Under the pieces are notes generated by a model, which was given only the letters and a program-made list of their open reading frames with translations, was not told the origin of the DNA and made no database searches. From contig NZ_JAGGPT010000003.1 in NCBI RefSeq assembly GCF_018613715.1, forward strand, positions 177,557-241,556: a stretch of 64,000 nt of DNA. The letters run 5' to 3'. Shown in pieces: positions 53,597-62,552 of the stretch. The position numbers and the translations under genes are program-made. How positions within the stretch are numbered: the stretch's first letter is position 1; each line of letters opens with the position of its first letter. The DNA comes from Chryseobacterium sp. ISL-6. Lineage in GTDB: Bacteria; Bacteroidota; Bacteroidia; Flavobacteriales; Weeksellaceae.

Positions 53597-53615
53597 CTAT
53601 TATCTGAAATGAGTT

Positions 53616-55325
53616 TTAATTAGCTTCTTCAGCTCTCATATCTTTTCCTTTGAATTTCATGGTAGAAATATTGCTCAAAAGATCTCCCTTAAATGATTTT
53701 TCTATTTCAAAGAATGAAAATTTCTCTAAAATTTCAATATCTCCAATTTCGACTCTTTTTTTGCTTTTTCCTTCAGTTGCTTTATTGATGATATCTAAAA
53801 CATCTAATTTTTTCAACTGATCTTTTTTCCCTAGGTTGAAGAAGAATCTTACCATATTCTCATCTTTTTTTCTAGGTTTACCACGATCTCTTCCTCTATC
53901 TCCACTTCTGCTATCGCGATCTCTTCCTCTATCTCTATCTCTATCTCTGTCTCTATCACGACCTCTGTCTCTTCTAGAGAAGTCATCATCTCTACCACTA
54001 TTAAACTTCTGTTCAACAAGATCATGTTTGTCTTTGTAGTATAATGCAAGATCCTTCAATTGGAACTGTAATAACTGATGCACTAATTCCTCTTTAGTAA
54101 ACATACTAAGATCCGGAATCAAGCTATCATCAAATTCAAATAAATCTTCATGCTCCGTTAATAGCTTTTCGAAAACTCCGCCAACCTGAGCTTTGATAAT
54201 ATCCTGTCCTGTTGGAATTGTTTTCTCAACGATATCAATTTTCGTTGTTGCTTTTATTTGTTTCAGCTTTCTGCTTTCTTCAGGCTTGATCAAAGACATT
54301 GAGATCCCGTCTTTTCCTGCTCTACCTGTTCTTCCACTTCTGTGAACGAATACTTCAGGATCATCAGGTAAAGAATAATGAATAACGTGAGTCAGAGAGT
54401 CAACATCTAAACCTCTTGCTGCAACATCAGTTGCAACTAAAATGTCGATATTCTTCAATCTGAATTTCTTCATTACCGTATCTCTCTGCGCTTGAGAAAG
54501 ATCACCATGAAGGGCATCAGCCGCAAATCCATTCTGCATTAAGAAATCTGCAACTTCCTGAGTTTCCATTCTTGTTCTACAGAAAATAATGGAATACTGA
54601 TTAGGGTTCGCGTCAATTAATCTCTTAAGAGCTTCTTTTTTGTTACGGTATCCTACAACATAGTATTCATGTTTAATGTTCTTTTTAACTTCGTTAATAG
54701 AACCTATCGAAATACGATGTGGATTTGTAAGATAGTTTTTAGAAATTCTTTCTACTTCTTTACTCATCGTAGCCGAGAATAAGAAAGTTTGTTTTGTTTC
54801 AGGAGTTTCACGTAAAATTGTTTCCAATTCGTCTTTGAAACCCATTGAAAGCATTTCATCAGCCTCGTCTAAAACCAACCAGTGAATAGCAGAAAAGTCA
54901 AGAGCTTTTCTGTTGATCAAGTCAATTACTCTACCAGGAGTACCTACAATAATCTGCGGCTTCTCCTTTAAAGAGCGGATCTGGTCCATAATACTGCTAC
55001 CACCATACACTGCTGTAGTTTTGATGTCTCGCATGTACTTAGAGTAATTTTTTATGTCTTTAGAAATCTGAAGACATAATTCGCGTGTCGGACAAAGCAC
55101 CAATAGCTGGATTTTGCGACTCGTATCGTCAATCATATCCAAAATCGGAAGCGAAAACGCTGCAGTTTTGCCTGTCCCAGTCTGCGCAAGTGCGATCAAG
55201 TCGCGTATATCTGAAAGAATAAAAGGGATAGTCTGTTTTTGGATTTCTGTCGGGCTTTCATAACCCATTTCGCCAATAGCCTTAAGGATGTCAGGACTTA
55301 AATTGGACTCCGTAAATAAATTCAT
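53616..55325 (-). CDS. DEAD-box RNA helicase, DeaD/DbpA-like with RD-repeat linker
   Basis: A 569-residue helicase. Q-motif [34 protein letters not shown] and HRSGRTGRAG are present. An Arg/Asp repeat linker (about 445-483, mainly RDRDRD) precedes a DbpA-type RNA-binding domain at about 485-565 (VRFFFNLGKKDQL, VEIGDIEIL). The RD tract is coded by near-tandem hexanucleotides and may vary in length. A TATCTTTG element is at 55346-55353. Confidence 0.95.
   Translation of the reverse strand: MNLFTESNLSPDILKAIGEMGYESPTEIQKQTIPFILSDIRDLIALAQTGTGKTAAFSLPILDMIDDTSRKIQLLVLCPTRELCLQISKDIKNYSKYMRDIKTTAVYGGSSIMDQIRSLKEKPQIIVGTPGRVIDLINRKALDFSAIHWLVLDEADEMLSMGFKDELETILRETPETKQTFLFSATMSKEVERISKNYLTNPHRISIGSINEVKKNIKHEYYVVGYRNKKEALKRLIDANPNQYSIIFCRTRMETQEVADFLMQNGFAADALHGDLSQAQRDTVMKKFRLKNIDILVATDVAARGLDVDSLTHVIHYSLPDDPEVFVHRSGRTGRAGKDGISMSLIKPEESRKLKQIKATTKIDIVEKTIPTGQDIIKAQVGGVFEKLLTEHEDLFEFDDSLIPDLSMFTKEELVHQLLQFQLKDLALYYKDKHDLVEQKFNSGRDDDFSRRDRGRDRDRDRDRDRGRDRDSRSGDRGRDRGKPRKKDENMVRFFFNLGKKDQLKKLDVLDIINKATEGKSKKRVEIGDIEILEKFSFFEIEKSFKGDLLSNISTMKFKGKDMRAEEAN
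53893..53976 (-). repeat. Tandem hexanucleotide-type repeat coding the RD linker
   Basis: Repeated Arg-Asp codons (forward-strand CTATCTCTATCT-like units). It is an in-frame low-complexity repeat, so slippage changes length without frameshift in 6-bp steps. Confidence 0.7.
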
Positions 55326-55345
55326 TAAATATTTTAAAATTTTTG

Positions 55346-55353
55346 CAAAGATA
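55346..55353 (-). promoter_or_regulatory. Candidate -7 element (TATCTTTG) for the DeaD-like helicase
   Basis: Exact TAnnTTTG on the minus strand, 20 bp upstream of the start. Confidence 0.55.
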
Positions 55354-55550
55354 CAACAAATATTTTAACTTTTTTGAATAAAGCATTAAATAACGAATCT
55401 TAATTTCAGAATCCTTTAATGTTTTGTTAATTTTTAAAAAATTAACCGCAATAAATCAAGCCAAAAGTTAAAAAACTATTAAACAATATTTTTTTTTATT
55501 AAATTGGATTGATTATTTCTTTGCTATTAATGAATTTTCAAAAATAAAAT

Positions 55551-55715
55551 CATGAAACGAAAGTTTTTCTTTTTGATATTCTCTTTCAAAATGATTATTT
55601 TTTTGCTCAAAACACCTATCTATCCAGAAAAATTAGTCTTAGAAAACCATATTAATTGCGCAAAAGAAAATAACACTTCCATTAATTCTTTACGGCTTTC
55701 AAAAACTTCTGCATA
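55551..55715 (+). pseudogene. Possible remnant of a secreted-protein gene
   Basis: An ATG at 55551 opens a 54-codon frame with a signal-peptide-like start (MKRKFFFLIFSFKMIIF). Adding one T to the T7 run near 55600 would join it to AQNTYLS, an ordinary post-cleavage sequence. Either frame stops quickly, so it is probably a decayed gene rather than a real short peptide. Confidence 0.35.
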
Positions 55716-55833
55716 GCAGGATCTTTAAACTGGTCACACCATTTTTATCCTGGCTACTTTTACTTTCATTACAGAATCTTCTATTGATATTACCCTGCTT
55801 TAAAAGCTTCCAAACCTGATCCAATTGAAGCAT
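55682..55833 (-). pseudogene. Possible frameshifted gene fragment
   Basis: On the minus strand, a frame from an ATG at 55831-55833 reads MLQLDQVWKLLKQGNINRRF and later NESKSSQDK. It can be continued only in another frame as WCDQFKDPAMQKFLKAVKN to the stop at 55682. The join needs a frameshift near 55740. It looks like an eroded small gene; family not recognised. Confidence 0.35.
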
Positions 55834-55853
55834 TGAGATATGAATAATTTAAT

Positions 55854-55861
55854 TAAATTTG
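55854..55861 (+). promoter_or_regulatory. Candidate -7 element (TAAATTTG) for the DUF2461 gene
   Basis: TAnnTTTG match, 15 bp upstream of the start codon. Confidence 0.45.
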
Positions 55862-55876
55862 ATTAAATAAAAAAAT

Positions 55877-56542
55877 ATGTCAGCCACCATTTCTACAAAA
55901 ACTTTTGATTTTCTAAAAAAACTATCCAAAAACAACAACCGGGAATGGTTTAATGAAAACAAGAACCTTTATACGGAATCTCAGGAAAATGTAATTGCTT
56001 TTCTTGAAGATCTAATCAAAGAAATGTCTGGATTTGATGAGGAGCTTGCTAAGCTTGATGCAAAAAAAGCCCTGTTCAGAATTTATAGAGATACAAGATT
56101 TTCAAAAGATAAAATCCCTTATAAAACTAATTTTGGAGCTTCTTTAGGAATGGGTAAAGGATCTCAAAAGGGAGGTTATTACCTTCATATGGAACCAGGA
56201 AAAACCTTTCTAGCAGGTGGAATCTATATGCCCGAATCTTCAGTTTTAAAAGAAGTCCGAAAAGAAATATCGCTGTATGGAGATGATTTTATTAAAATTC
56301 TAAATAATAAAGATTTCAAAAAATATTTTCCTGAAATGGATCAGGATGATAAATTGAAAAAAGTTCCACAAGGTTTTGAAAAGGAAGATCCGATGGGTGA
56401 ATATTTAAAACTGAAGAGTTTTATAGTGGTCTATAAGCTAAAGGATGAAGAGGTATTGGATAAAAATGCAGCCAAAAATATTGCTGAAATTTTTAAAATC
56501 ATGAAACCTTTTAATGATTTCTTAAATACGCCTTTCCAATAA
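55877..56542 (+). CDS. DUF2461 (TIGR02453) family protein
   Basis: A 221-residue soluble protein. Family signatures: FLKKLSKNNNREWFNENKNLY near the N-terminus, FRIYRDTRFSKDKIPYKTNF in the middle and GGYYLHMEPGKTFLAGGIYMP after it. Function unknown. A single gene, not linked to its neighbours. Confidence 0.9.
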   Translation: MSATISTKTFDFLKKLSKNNNREWFNENKNLYTESQENVIAFLEDLIKEMSGFDEELAKLDAKKALFRIYRDTRFSKDKIPYKTNFGASLGMGKGSQKGGYYLHMEPGKTFLAGGIYMPESSVLKEVRKEISLYGDDFIKILNNKDFKKYFPEMDQDDKLKKVPQGFEKEDPMGEYLKLKSFIVVYKLKDEEVLDKNAAKNIAEIFKIMKPFNDFLNTPFQ

Positions 56543-56720
56543 ATTACAGGTAGCCACAAATACAAACTTAATACAAAATCAATTAGCTGATTCCCCTTAA
56601 AGAATGCTAATTTTTAAGAATATTCAACCTATATTCCATTCGAAAATAAAATTTAGAATATCTCTTGAAAATCAATGTATTACGATTTTAATATTTTAAC
56701 ACATATTTAACATTTTTGAC

Positions 56721-56728
56721 TATCTTTG
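56721..56728 (+). promoter_or_regulatory. Candidate -7 element (TATCTTTG) for the FkbM/flippase operon
   Basis: Exact TAnnTTTG match, 21 bp before the start codon. Confidence 0.6.
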
Positions 56729-56749
56729 CTCACTGTCAAATAATCAAGG

Positions 56750-57544
56750 ATGTCTTTATACCAAAGAATTGCAGAAAACTTACAATATATAAGTCCAAGT
56801 TTTTATAAAAGTAGATATTTTAAAAGCTTACACAATCTTTCAAAAGATAACTTTTCGGCACGAAATGTAGAGCCGGAATTGGTGTGGATCAAAGAATATT
56901 TATCTGAAAATGCAGTGATCCTGGATATTGGCGCTAATGTTGGAACTTTTTTGTATCAATTGCAAAATAAGCTGAACCATCAGCATATTTATGCTTTTGA
57001 ACCTAATAAAAAATTATTTACCCGTTTAAAGAGACTTTTTCCTTCTATGAAGGTTCTTTCTTTAGCCCTTTCTGATGAAAATACAACTGCGGAATTTAAA
57101 GTTCCCATCATCAATGGCAAAATGGTTGCTTCACGAGGAACACTTAACACTTCGTATAAAGAAAAAGGTGAGGAAAGAAGCTATACTGAAAAAGTAACAG
57201 TAACAAAACTGGATGATTGGGCTACGAAAGAAAACCTCCAAAAACTGGATTTCATTAAAATAGATGTTGAAGGAAATGAAATGAAAACGCTTTTAGGCGG
57301 TAAAAAAACCATCCAGCAATTTCTACCCACTCTTATGGTAGAAATGGAACAGAGGCATCATGAAAAACCTATTTGGGAAGAGATCTCTGAAGTTGAAAGC
57401 TGGGGATATGAGGCGCGTTATTTAAACCGTACTCATTTTAAGCTTGAAAAACTGACTGAAGAAATTTTAGTAAGCAACACCAGCGACGAAAAAAACAAAA
57501 CAGCGTATATCAACAATATTATTTTTATACCAAAAACCTATTAA
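56750..57544 (+). CDS. FkbM-family SAM-dependent methyltransferase
   Basis: A 264-residue protein with the SAM-binding motif ILDIGANVGTFLY at about residues 61-73 and a later DFIKIDVEGNEMKTLLGG region characteristic of FkbM. These enzymes O-methylate sugars or polyketides. It sits 9 bp upstream of a flippase, so the target is probably a surface glycan. Confidence 0.88.
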   Translation: MSLYQRIAENLQYISPSFYKSRYFKSLHNLSKDNFSARNVEPELVWIKEYLSENAVILDIGANVGTFLYQLQNKLNHQHIYAFEPNKKLFTRLKRLFPSMKVLSLALSDENTTAEFKVPIINGKMVASRGTLNTSYKEKGEERSYTEKVTVTKLDDWATKENLQKLDFIKIDVEGNEMKTLLGGKKTIQQFLPTLMVEMEQRHHEKPIWEEISEVESWGYEARYLNRTHFKLEKLTEEILVSNTSDEKNKTAYINNIIFIPKTY

Positions 57545-57553
57545 AATATCTTT

Positions 57554-59032
57554 ATGAGTGTAGTAGCAAGACAGGGATTCAAATATTCCATTATTGGTTA
57601 TATTGGTTTCTTGTTGGGTACCGTTTCAGCTATCTTTATCTTTCCGAGTAATTTTGAATTTTACGGAAAGCTACGCTACATTCTGTCTACAGCAGAAATG
57701 CTTGTCCCTTTTGTTGTACTGGGGATCTCATATTCAAATGTTAAGTTTTTTCACAGACTGGAAAAAGATGGTAAAAAGCAAAATATGCTTTCCTTATCAT
57801 TACTTACCATACTGATCAGTTTTATCATATTTTGTATTGTTTTCTTTTTAATACCTTTCTTATATCCAAAATTTATTAAACTGGAAGCCTGGAAGAGTAA
57901 GCAAATTATTTTACCACTTGTTTTAATACTGTCACTTTGTGCCATTTTCAATAAATATATTTCAAATTATAAGAGAATTGTTGTTTCTAATGTTTTTGAT
58001 AACCTTCTTCCTAAAATAGCTAATTTAGGGGCTTTCTGCATTTTTTCCTATCTCCTTTTATCACAAAAAATAGCTTTCGCATTTTTCTTTGGAATATTTG
58101 CATTAATGCTTTTTGGATATATTTATTACACGAATAGATTAGAAAAAATCAGGTTAGATTTTAGCACAGATTATTTCAAAAAAAACAACTTCTGGAAAGA
58201 GTTTTCAAACTACAGTTTTTTCGGTTTTTTAGGGACTTTTGGGAACTATCTTGCGATCAACAGCTTTATGATCGGTGAATTTATGGGAATGGAAGAAAAT
58301 GGTGTTTATGCAGTTATCTACGCCCTTATCTCATTGATCTCTATTCCGCAATTAGGACTGTTCAATATTTCAGCACCGATTATCAGCAAAACGCTTGCAG
58401 AGGGAGATATGGAAGAATTAGACCGATTCCATAAAAAGACATCTTTATCTTTATATTTTTTGGGTGCCGTACTGTTTTCATGTATCATGGTTGGCTTTCC
58501 TTTTCTTACTCAGTTTATGCCTAAAAATGGGATTATGCTGAGAGAATATGAGCCTGTGGTATGGATCTGGGGATCTGCTGTTTTAGTGGACCTGGCAACA
58601 GGATTTAATGGAAATATTATTTCTCTTTCAAAATATTACCGTTTCAATATTCTGGTAATGCTTCTACTAGCAGGATTAACAATAGGTTTGAACTATTATT
58701 TTATTAAAAACACAGACTTAAAGTTAATTGGAATTGCTTTGTCGACGGCCATTTCATTAACTACCTACAACGTGATTAAAATTGCTTTCAACTACTTTAT
58801 GTTTAAAGTTTCACCACTAAGTATTGAGATGATCTTTGTTTCCATCATTTGTACGCTAGCGATCACCGTAGCTATTGTTTTACCTACATTCAACAATAAC
58901 CTCATCAATTTATTCTATAAGCCGGCAGTTGTTTTGATATTGATTTATATTGGGAATTACTTCACGAAAATATTTCCTCTTGAAGATTATCTGAATAAGA
59001 CTTTTATTAAAGGTATTTTTAAATTTAAATAA
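57554..59032 (+). CDS. Wzx-type polysaccharide flippase
   Basis: A 492-residue membrane protein with 12-14 helices. It starts with a typical MATE/Wzx-like first helix (YSIIGYIGFLLGTVSAIFIF) and has the SFFGFLGTFGNYLAINSFMIG segment. Predicted to flip lipid-linked oligosaccharide. The last 8 bp overlap the convergent glycosyltransferase at 59025. Confidence 0.85.
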   Translation: MSVVARQGFKYSIIGYIGFLLGTVSAIFIFPSNFEFYGKLRYILSTAEMLVPFVVLGISYSNVKFFHRLEKDGKKQNMLSLSLLTILISFIIFCIVFFLIPFLYPKFIKLEAWKSKQIILPLVLILSLCAIFNKYISNYKRIVVSNVFDNLLPKIANLGAFCIFSYLLLSQKIAFAFFFGIFALMLFGYIYYTNRLEKIRLDFSTDYFKKNNFWKEFSNYSFFGFLGTFGNYLAINSFMIGEFMGMEENGVYAVIYALISLISIPQLGLFNISAPIISKTLAEGDMEELDRFHKKTSLSLYFLGAVLFSCIMVGFPFLTQFMPKNGIMLREYEPVVWIWGSAVLVDLATGFNGNIISLSKYYRFNILVMLLLAGLTIGLNYYFIKNTDLKLIGIALSTAISLTTYNVIKIAFNYFMFKVSPLSIEMIFVSIICTLAITVAIVLPTFNNNLINLFYKPAVVLILIYIGNYFTKIFPLEDYLNKTFIKGIFKFK

Positions 59033-60065
59033 GACTATTTAATACTTTCTCCAGAGTTGCCTGAACATTCTTTTTGCCATAGTTTTTTTGAAAATCAAAA
59101 CTTTGGCTTTTAAGCTGTTGGAACTGCTCAATGACATTTTCTTTTTCGGGAATTATAAAATCTAATTGTGATGGATAATCTTTGGGGAAAACTGCCAGCT
59201 TACCATATTTAATAGCATCGCCTATATTTCCTGTCATTTTAGTTTTTCCATAAAATTCTTTCTGACTGAAAAACGCTGTCTCCTGTTGGATCGGACACCA
59301 TAATACATCCGCTTTCCGCATCCAGTTTTCATAATCATCCCCTGACACCCTCTCTTTAAAATAGTGTATTGTACTATTTTCGGATAGGTTTTGAGATAAA
59401 TCGTCAAGAATCTCCAATTCTTCACCCTCAGATTTTCCAAGAAATATAAAGGAACATTTCTGAGCAGCATTAAGATCTTGAATCGTTTTAAAAACATGCT
59501 GATAATCTCTCCTTCTCTGTGAAACTCCCCCTGGAATAACAATTATCAGATCATTACTTTGAGTTTTATCAAAATCGACCGTATAAAAAAGAGGTAGAAA
59601 GTTATATGCTTCTGAAGACAATTCATGATCAAGAACCAATAGATGTTTTGCCCGCTTATAAACTTTTGAAGAATAAACCAAACTTTCTTTCCACCATAAT
59701 TTAAGCCTATACATAACATCTTCTTTGAAAATACTTTTTATTAAACCAAATTTTGAAGACTGAGCAAAGTTGAGATTATGGGTAATAACAGCGGCATTGT
59801 ATTTCTGAACAATCGTCAGAAAAGTATTAAAATAACGGTGTACAGTTCCGATAATAATAAGGTCATATTTTTTTTCTTTCAATTGATCACCTATCATCGA
59901 ACTGTCTGATAAAAAAACAGCCTCACCATCTTCTCTGATCTGATCTTTGATTTTTTTTGAAAAATAATAATCGACTGAAAACTGCTCTGAGTCTTTCATA
60001 ATATCCATGAAAGCCTGTGCAATTTCAGTGTGAGTGTCTATTTCTATGTAGGCTATATTTTTCAA
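59025..60065 (-). CDS. Glycosyltransferase (GT-B-like fold)
   Basis: A 346-residue soluble protein. The N-terminal half has Rossmann-like strands (YDLIIIGTVHRYF), and the C-terminal half PGGVSQRRRDY, CSFIFLGKS and VLWCPIQQETAF with a Lys-Thr-rich GKTKMTGNIGDAIKYGK nucleotide-sugar region. It resembles GT-B enzymes but I cannot name the family. It is in the small glycan cluster, convergent with and overlapping the flippase gene by 8 bp. Confidence 0.7.
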   Translation of the reverse strand: MKNIAYIEIDTHTEIAQAFMDIMKDSEQFSVDYYFSKKIKDQIREDGEAVFLSDSSMIGDQLKEKKYDLIIIGTVHRYFNTFLTIVQKYNAAVITHNLNFAQSSKFGLIKSIFKEDVMYRLKLWWKESLVYSSKVYKRAKHLLVLDHELSSEAYNFLPLFYTVDFDKTQSNDLIIVIPGGVSQRRRDYQHVFKTIQDLNAAQKCSFIFLGKSEGEELEILDDLSQNLSENSTIHYFKERVSGDDYENWMRKADVLWCPIQQETAFFSQKEFYGKTKMTGNIGDAIKYGKLAVFPKDYPSQLDFIIPEKENVIEQFQQLKSQSFDFQKNYGKKNVQATLEKVLNSLI

Positions 60066-60131
60066 AGTATTTTATTTCAACTAAAATCCGTTGCTATTGA
60101 TATAAATGAATTTATACTGATGATTTGAATT

Positions 60132-61016
60132 TTAAATCCCCAACCATTTCTTTTTTAAAGCTTTCCAGCGTTGGCTGTTGATAACTCGCTGTTCATCTTT
60201 ACTGATCTTCAGTTCCAATTTCTTCGACCTGCAGTCTTCATATGTTTTAATGATCTTAAAGAAAAAAGGAATTGATTTACTTTTCATCGCTTCCTTCGAA
60301 GATGCGATATAAGCAAGAAACCTGTTCAGTCCTAAAAAATAAAAATATCTTCCATAATAATCAAATTCCTTTACCGTGTAATCAGCGCCCTTAACTTTGA
60401 TTAATTTCACTTTTAATTCTGGTAAAACAATCTCTTTCCAACCTAGATTTTCCAGTAATATGGAATCAATATTATCCCAGCCTAATGTTTCCCTTAATCC
60501 TCCCATCGCTTGAAAACATTCTTTTCTATAGGCTTTCATAGGTCCTCTCACATGATTTTTATTTGAATTCCCTTCATACACCCATTCACCATCTTTTTCC
60601 ACATATAACAAACCTCCTATCAAACCATATTTCGGATTATTTCTGAAGGTTTCTTCTATTGTTTCAAGATAGTTTTCGGACAAAATAATATCAGCATCAA
60701 ACTTACAAATGATGTCAAAGGCATCAGGACTCTGTGTTTCCAGACCTTTCTTAAAAGCATTCACTACTTTAGAACCTGGCTGATGTGCCGACTTCTGGAG
60801 GTTTACAGTTTCAAACCTGGAATCATTATCAGTATATTTTTTTATGATTTCAGAAGTCCGGTCTGTAGAACCATCATTACTGACCACAACCTTAAAATCT
60901 TTATAACGCTGCTGTTGTAAAGAATCTAAAGTAAATGGAAGATTATCCTCTTCGTTGTGTGCCGGAATTACAATTAAAAACCTCAATTTTTTATCATGTA
61001 TTATAGAGACCTTCAC
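60132..61016 (-). CDS. Glycosyltransferase family 2
   Basis: A 294-residue GT-A enzyme. The N-terminal FLIVIPAHNEEDNL, VVSNDGSTDRT and the CKFDADIILSENYL DxD-type motif are all present. The start given is GTG; a TTG at 60986 (leading to LRFLIVIPAHN) is equally possible and lies right at the domain border. An 8 bp inverted repeat surrounds the GTG. It is part of the glycan cluster, on the same strand as the other glycosyltransferase. Confidence 0.88.
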   Translation of the reverse strand: MKVSIIHDKKLRFLIVIPAHNEEDNLPFTLDSLQQQRYKDFKVVVSNDGSTDRTSEIIKKYTDNDSRFETVNLQKSAHQPGSKVVNAFKKGLETQSPDAFDIICKFDADIILSENYLETIEETFRNNPKYGLIGGLLYVEKDGEWVYEGNSNKNHVRGPMKAYRKECFQAMGGLRETLGWDNIDSILLENLGWKEIVLPELKVKLIKVKGADYTVKEFDYYGRYFYFLGLNRFLAYIASSKEAMKSKSIPFFFKIIKTYEDCRSKKLELKISKDEQRVINSQRWKALKKKWLGI

Positions 61017-61082
61017 TTAAAAAACACTGTGATTCAAGTGAAGACCTTTTGTATTATTATCTGTTACAGATTTGCAAAAATA

Positions 61083-62483
61083 TTATTTATTATGAGGCAT
61101 CAGCATATTTTTAGGATCAAGAATCTCATCCAGTTTTTCCTGAGTAAGAACTCCTTTTTCCAACACTAAATTATATACACTTTTTCCTGTTTCTAATGCT
61201 TCTTTGGCAATTTCCGTTGATTTCTTATATCCAATATAAGGATTAAGAGCGGTTACAATACCGATACTGTGTTTCACCATATTTAAACACACTTCCTTAT
61301 TGGCTGTAATACCAACGATACATTTATCACGAAGGGTATCTAACGCATTGGAGAGGAAATTAATATTTTCCATGATCGCATGAGAAAGTACAGGTTCCAT
61401 TACATTCAGCTGTAATTGTCCTGCTTCTGCAGCAAAGGTCACTGTAAGATCGTTCCCGATTACTTTAAAACAGACTTGATTAACCACCTCAGGAATTACC
61501 GGATTTACTTTCCCAGGCATAATAGATGATCCTGGTTGCATTGGCGGCAGATTGATCTCAAAAAGCCCGGCTCTTGGCCCTGAAGAAAGCAATCTCAAAT
61601 CATTACAGATCTTTGATAATTTTAAAGCAAGACGTTTCATCGCTGACGAGTAGATCACGTAAGAACCTGTATCAGGAGTAGCTTCTACTAAATTTGGAGC
61701 AGAAACAATTGGAAAACCGGTAATCTGAGCTAAATTTTTAGCACAAAGACTAGCATATCCAATCGGAGCATTGATTCCTGTACCGATTGCTGTAGCTCCC
61801 ATATTAACCTCAACAAAAAGGTCAGCGTTGTTATTCAATTTAGAAATATCTTCTTCAAGATTGGCAGCAAAAGCTTCAAACTCCTGTCCCAAAGTCATAG
61901 GAACAGCGTCTTGAAGCTGCGTTCTTCCCATTTTTATAACATCCTGAAATTCCTGTCCTTTTACACGAAAAGCATTTACAATTTTCTCAAGTCTTTCAAC
62001 TAATCCTACGTTCATACGCAGAAGTCCCATTTTTATAGCTGTAGGATATGCATCGTTCGTGGATTGAGAAAGATTGATATGGTCGTTGGGTGAGCAGAAC
62101 TGATATTCCCCTTTATTTTTACCTAATTTCTCTAAAACTCTGTTAGCAATTACTTCATTGGCATTCATATTAATTGAAGTCCCTGCGCCACCCTGAATCA
62201 TATCTACAGGAAACTGTTCATGAAGTTTTCCATCTATAAGCTCATCACAGGTTTCTGCGATTTTGAAATACAGGTCTTCTTCCAATAGACCTAATTCGTA
62301 ATTCGTTTTAGCTGCCGCTTTTTTCACAAAAGCTAATCCTTTAATAAAGTCAGGGTATGAAGAAAGAAGCTGTCCCGAAATTTTGAAGTTATCGATCGCT
62401 CTTTGGGTTTGCACTCCATAATAAGCATCTACCGGTACATTAAGTTCTCCCAGCAAATCGCTTTCTTTTCTGAAATTTTCCAT
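61083..62483 (-). CDS. aspA: Aspartate ammonia-lyase
   Basis: A 466-residue enzyme of the fumarase/aspartase family. The signature GSSIMPGKVNPV is at about 316-327, with an N-terminal GVQTQRAIDNF and the central QSTNDAYPTAIKMG. It makes fumarate and ammonia from aspartate. Fumarase class II has a very similar signature, but the N-terminal DLLGELNVPVDAYYGVQT favours aspartase. Confidence 0.93.
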   Translation of the reverse strand: MENFRKESDLLGELNVPVDAYYGVQTQRAIDNFKISGQLLSSYPDFIKGLAFVKKAAAKTNYELGLLEEDLYFKIAETCDELIDGKLHEQFPVDMIQGGAGTSINMNANEVIANRVLEKLGKNKGEYQFCSPNDHINLSQSTNDAYPTAIKMGLLRMNVGLVERLEKIVNAFRVKGQEFQDVIKMGRTQLQDAVPMTLGQEFEAFAANLEEDISKLNNNADLFVEVNMGATAIGTGINAPIGYASLCAKNLAQITGFPIVSAPNLVEATPDTGSYVIYSSAMKRLALKLSKICNDLRLLSSGPRAGLFEINLPPMQPGSSIMPGKVNPVIPEVVNQVCFKVIGNDLTVTFAAEAGQLQLNVMEPVLSHAIMENINFLSNALDTLRDKCIVGITANKEVCLNMVKHSIGIVTALNPYIGYKKSTEIAKEALETGKSVYNLVLEKGVLTQEKLDEILDPKNMLMPHNK

Positions 62484-62524
62484 TACAGATTTTTTATTTT
62501 TTTATCGTTTAAATATAGCAAAAA

Positions 62525-62543
62525 CGCATCGTTATCGGATGCG
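62525..62543 (-). terminator. Hairpin terminator between the amidase and aspA
   Basis: CGCATC and GATGCG pair, followed by a T-run on the minus strand. It ends the amidase transcript. Confidence 0.65.
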
Positions 62544-62552
62544 CTTTAAATT

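Larger units (their letters stand above)
55326..55876. other. 551 bp AT-rich divergent region between the DeaD-like and DUF2461 genes
   Basis: It holds the TATCTTTG element for the minus-strand helicase and, further on, two decayed coding fragments (see entries at 55551 and 55682). A TAAATTTG promoter for DUF2461 is at 55854-55861. The rest is homopolymer-rich sequence. Confidence 0.6.

Noticed and set aside
53836..54039. Ser/Leu-rich forward ORF (SLPLSLSL...) opposite the helicase
   Set aside because: It is the antisense reading of the Arg-Asp repeat of the DeaD-like gene and has no signal of its own.
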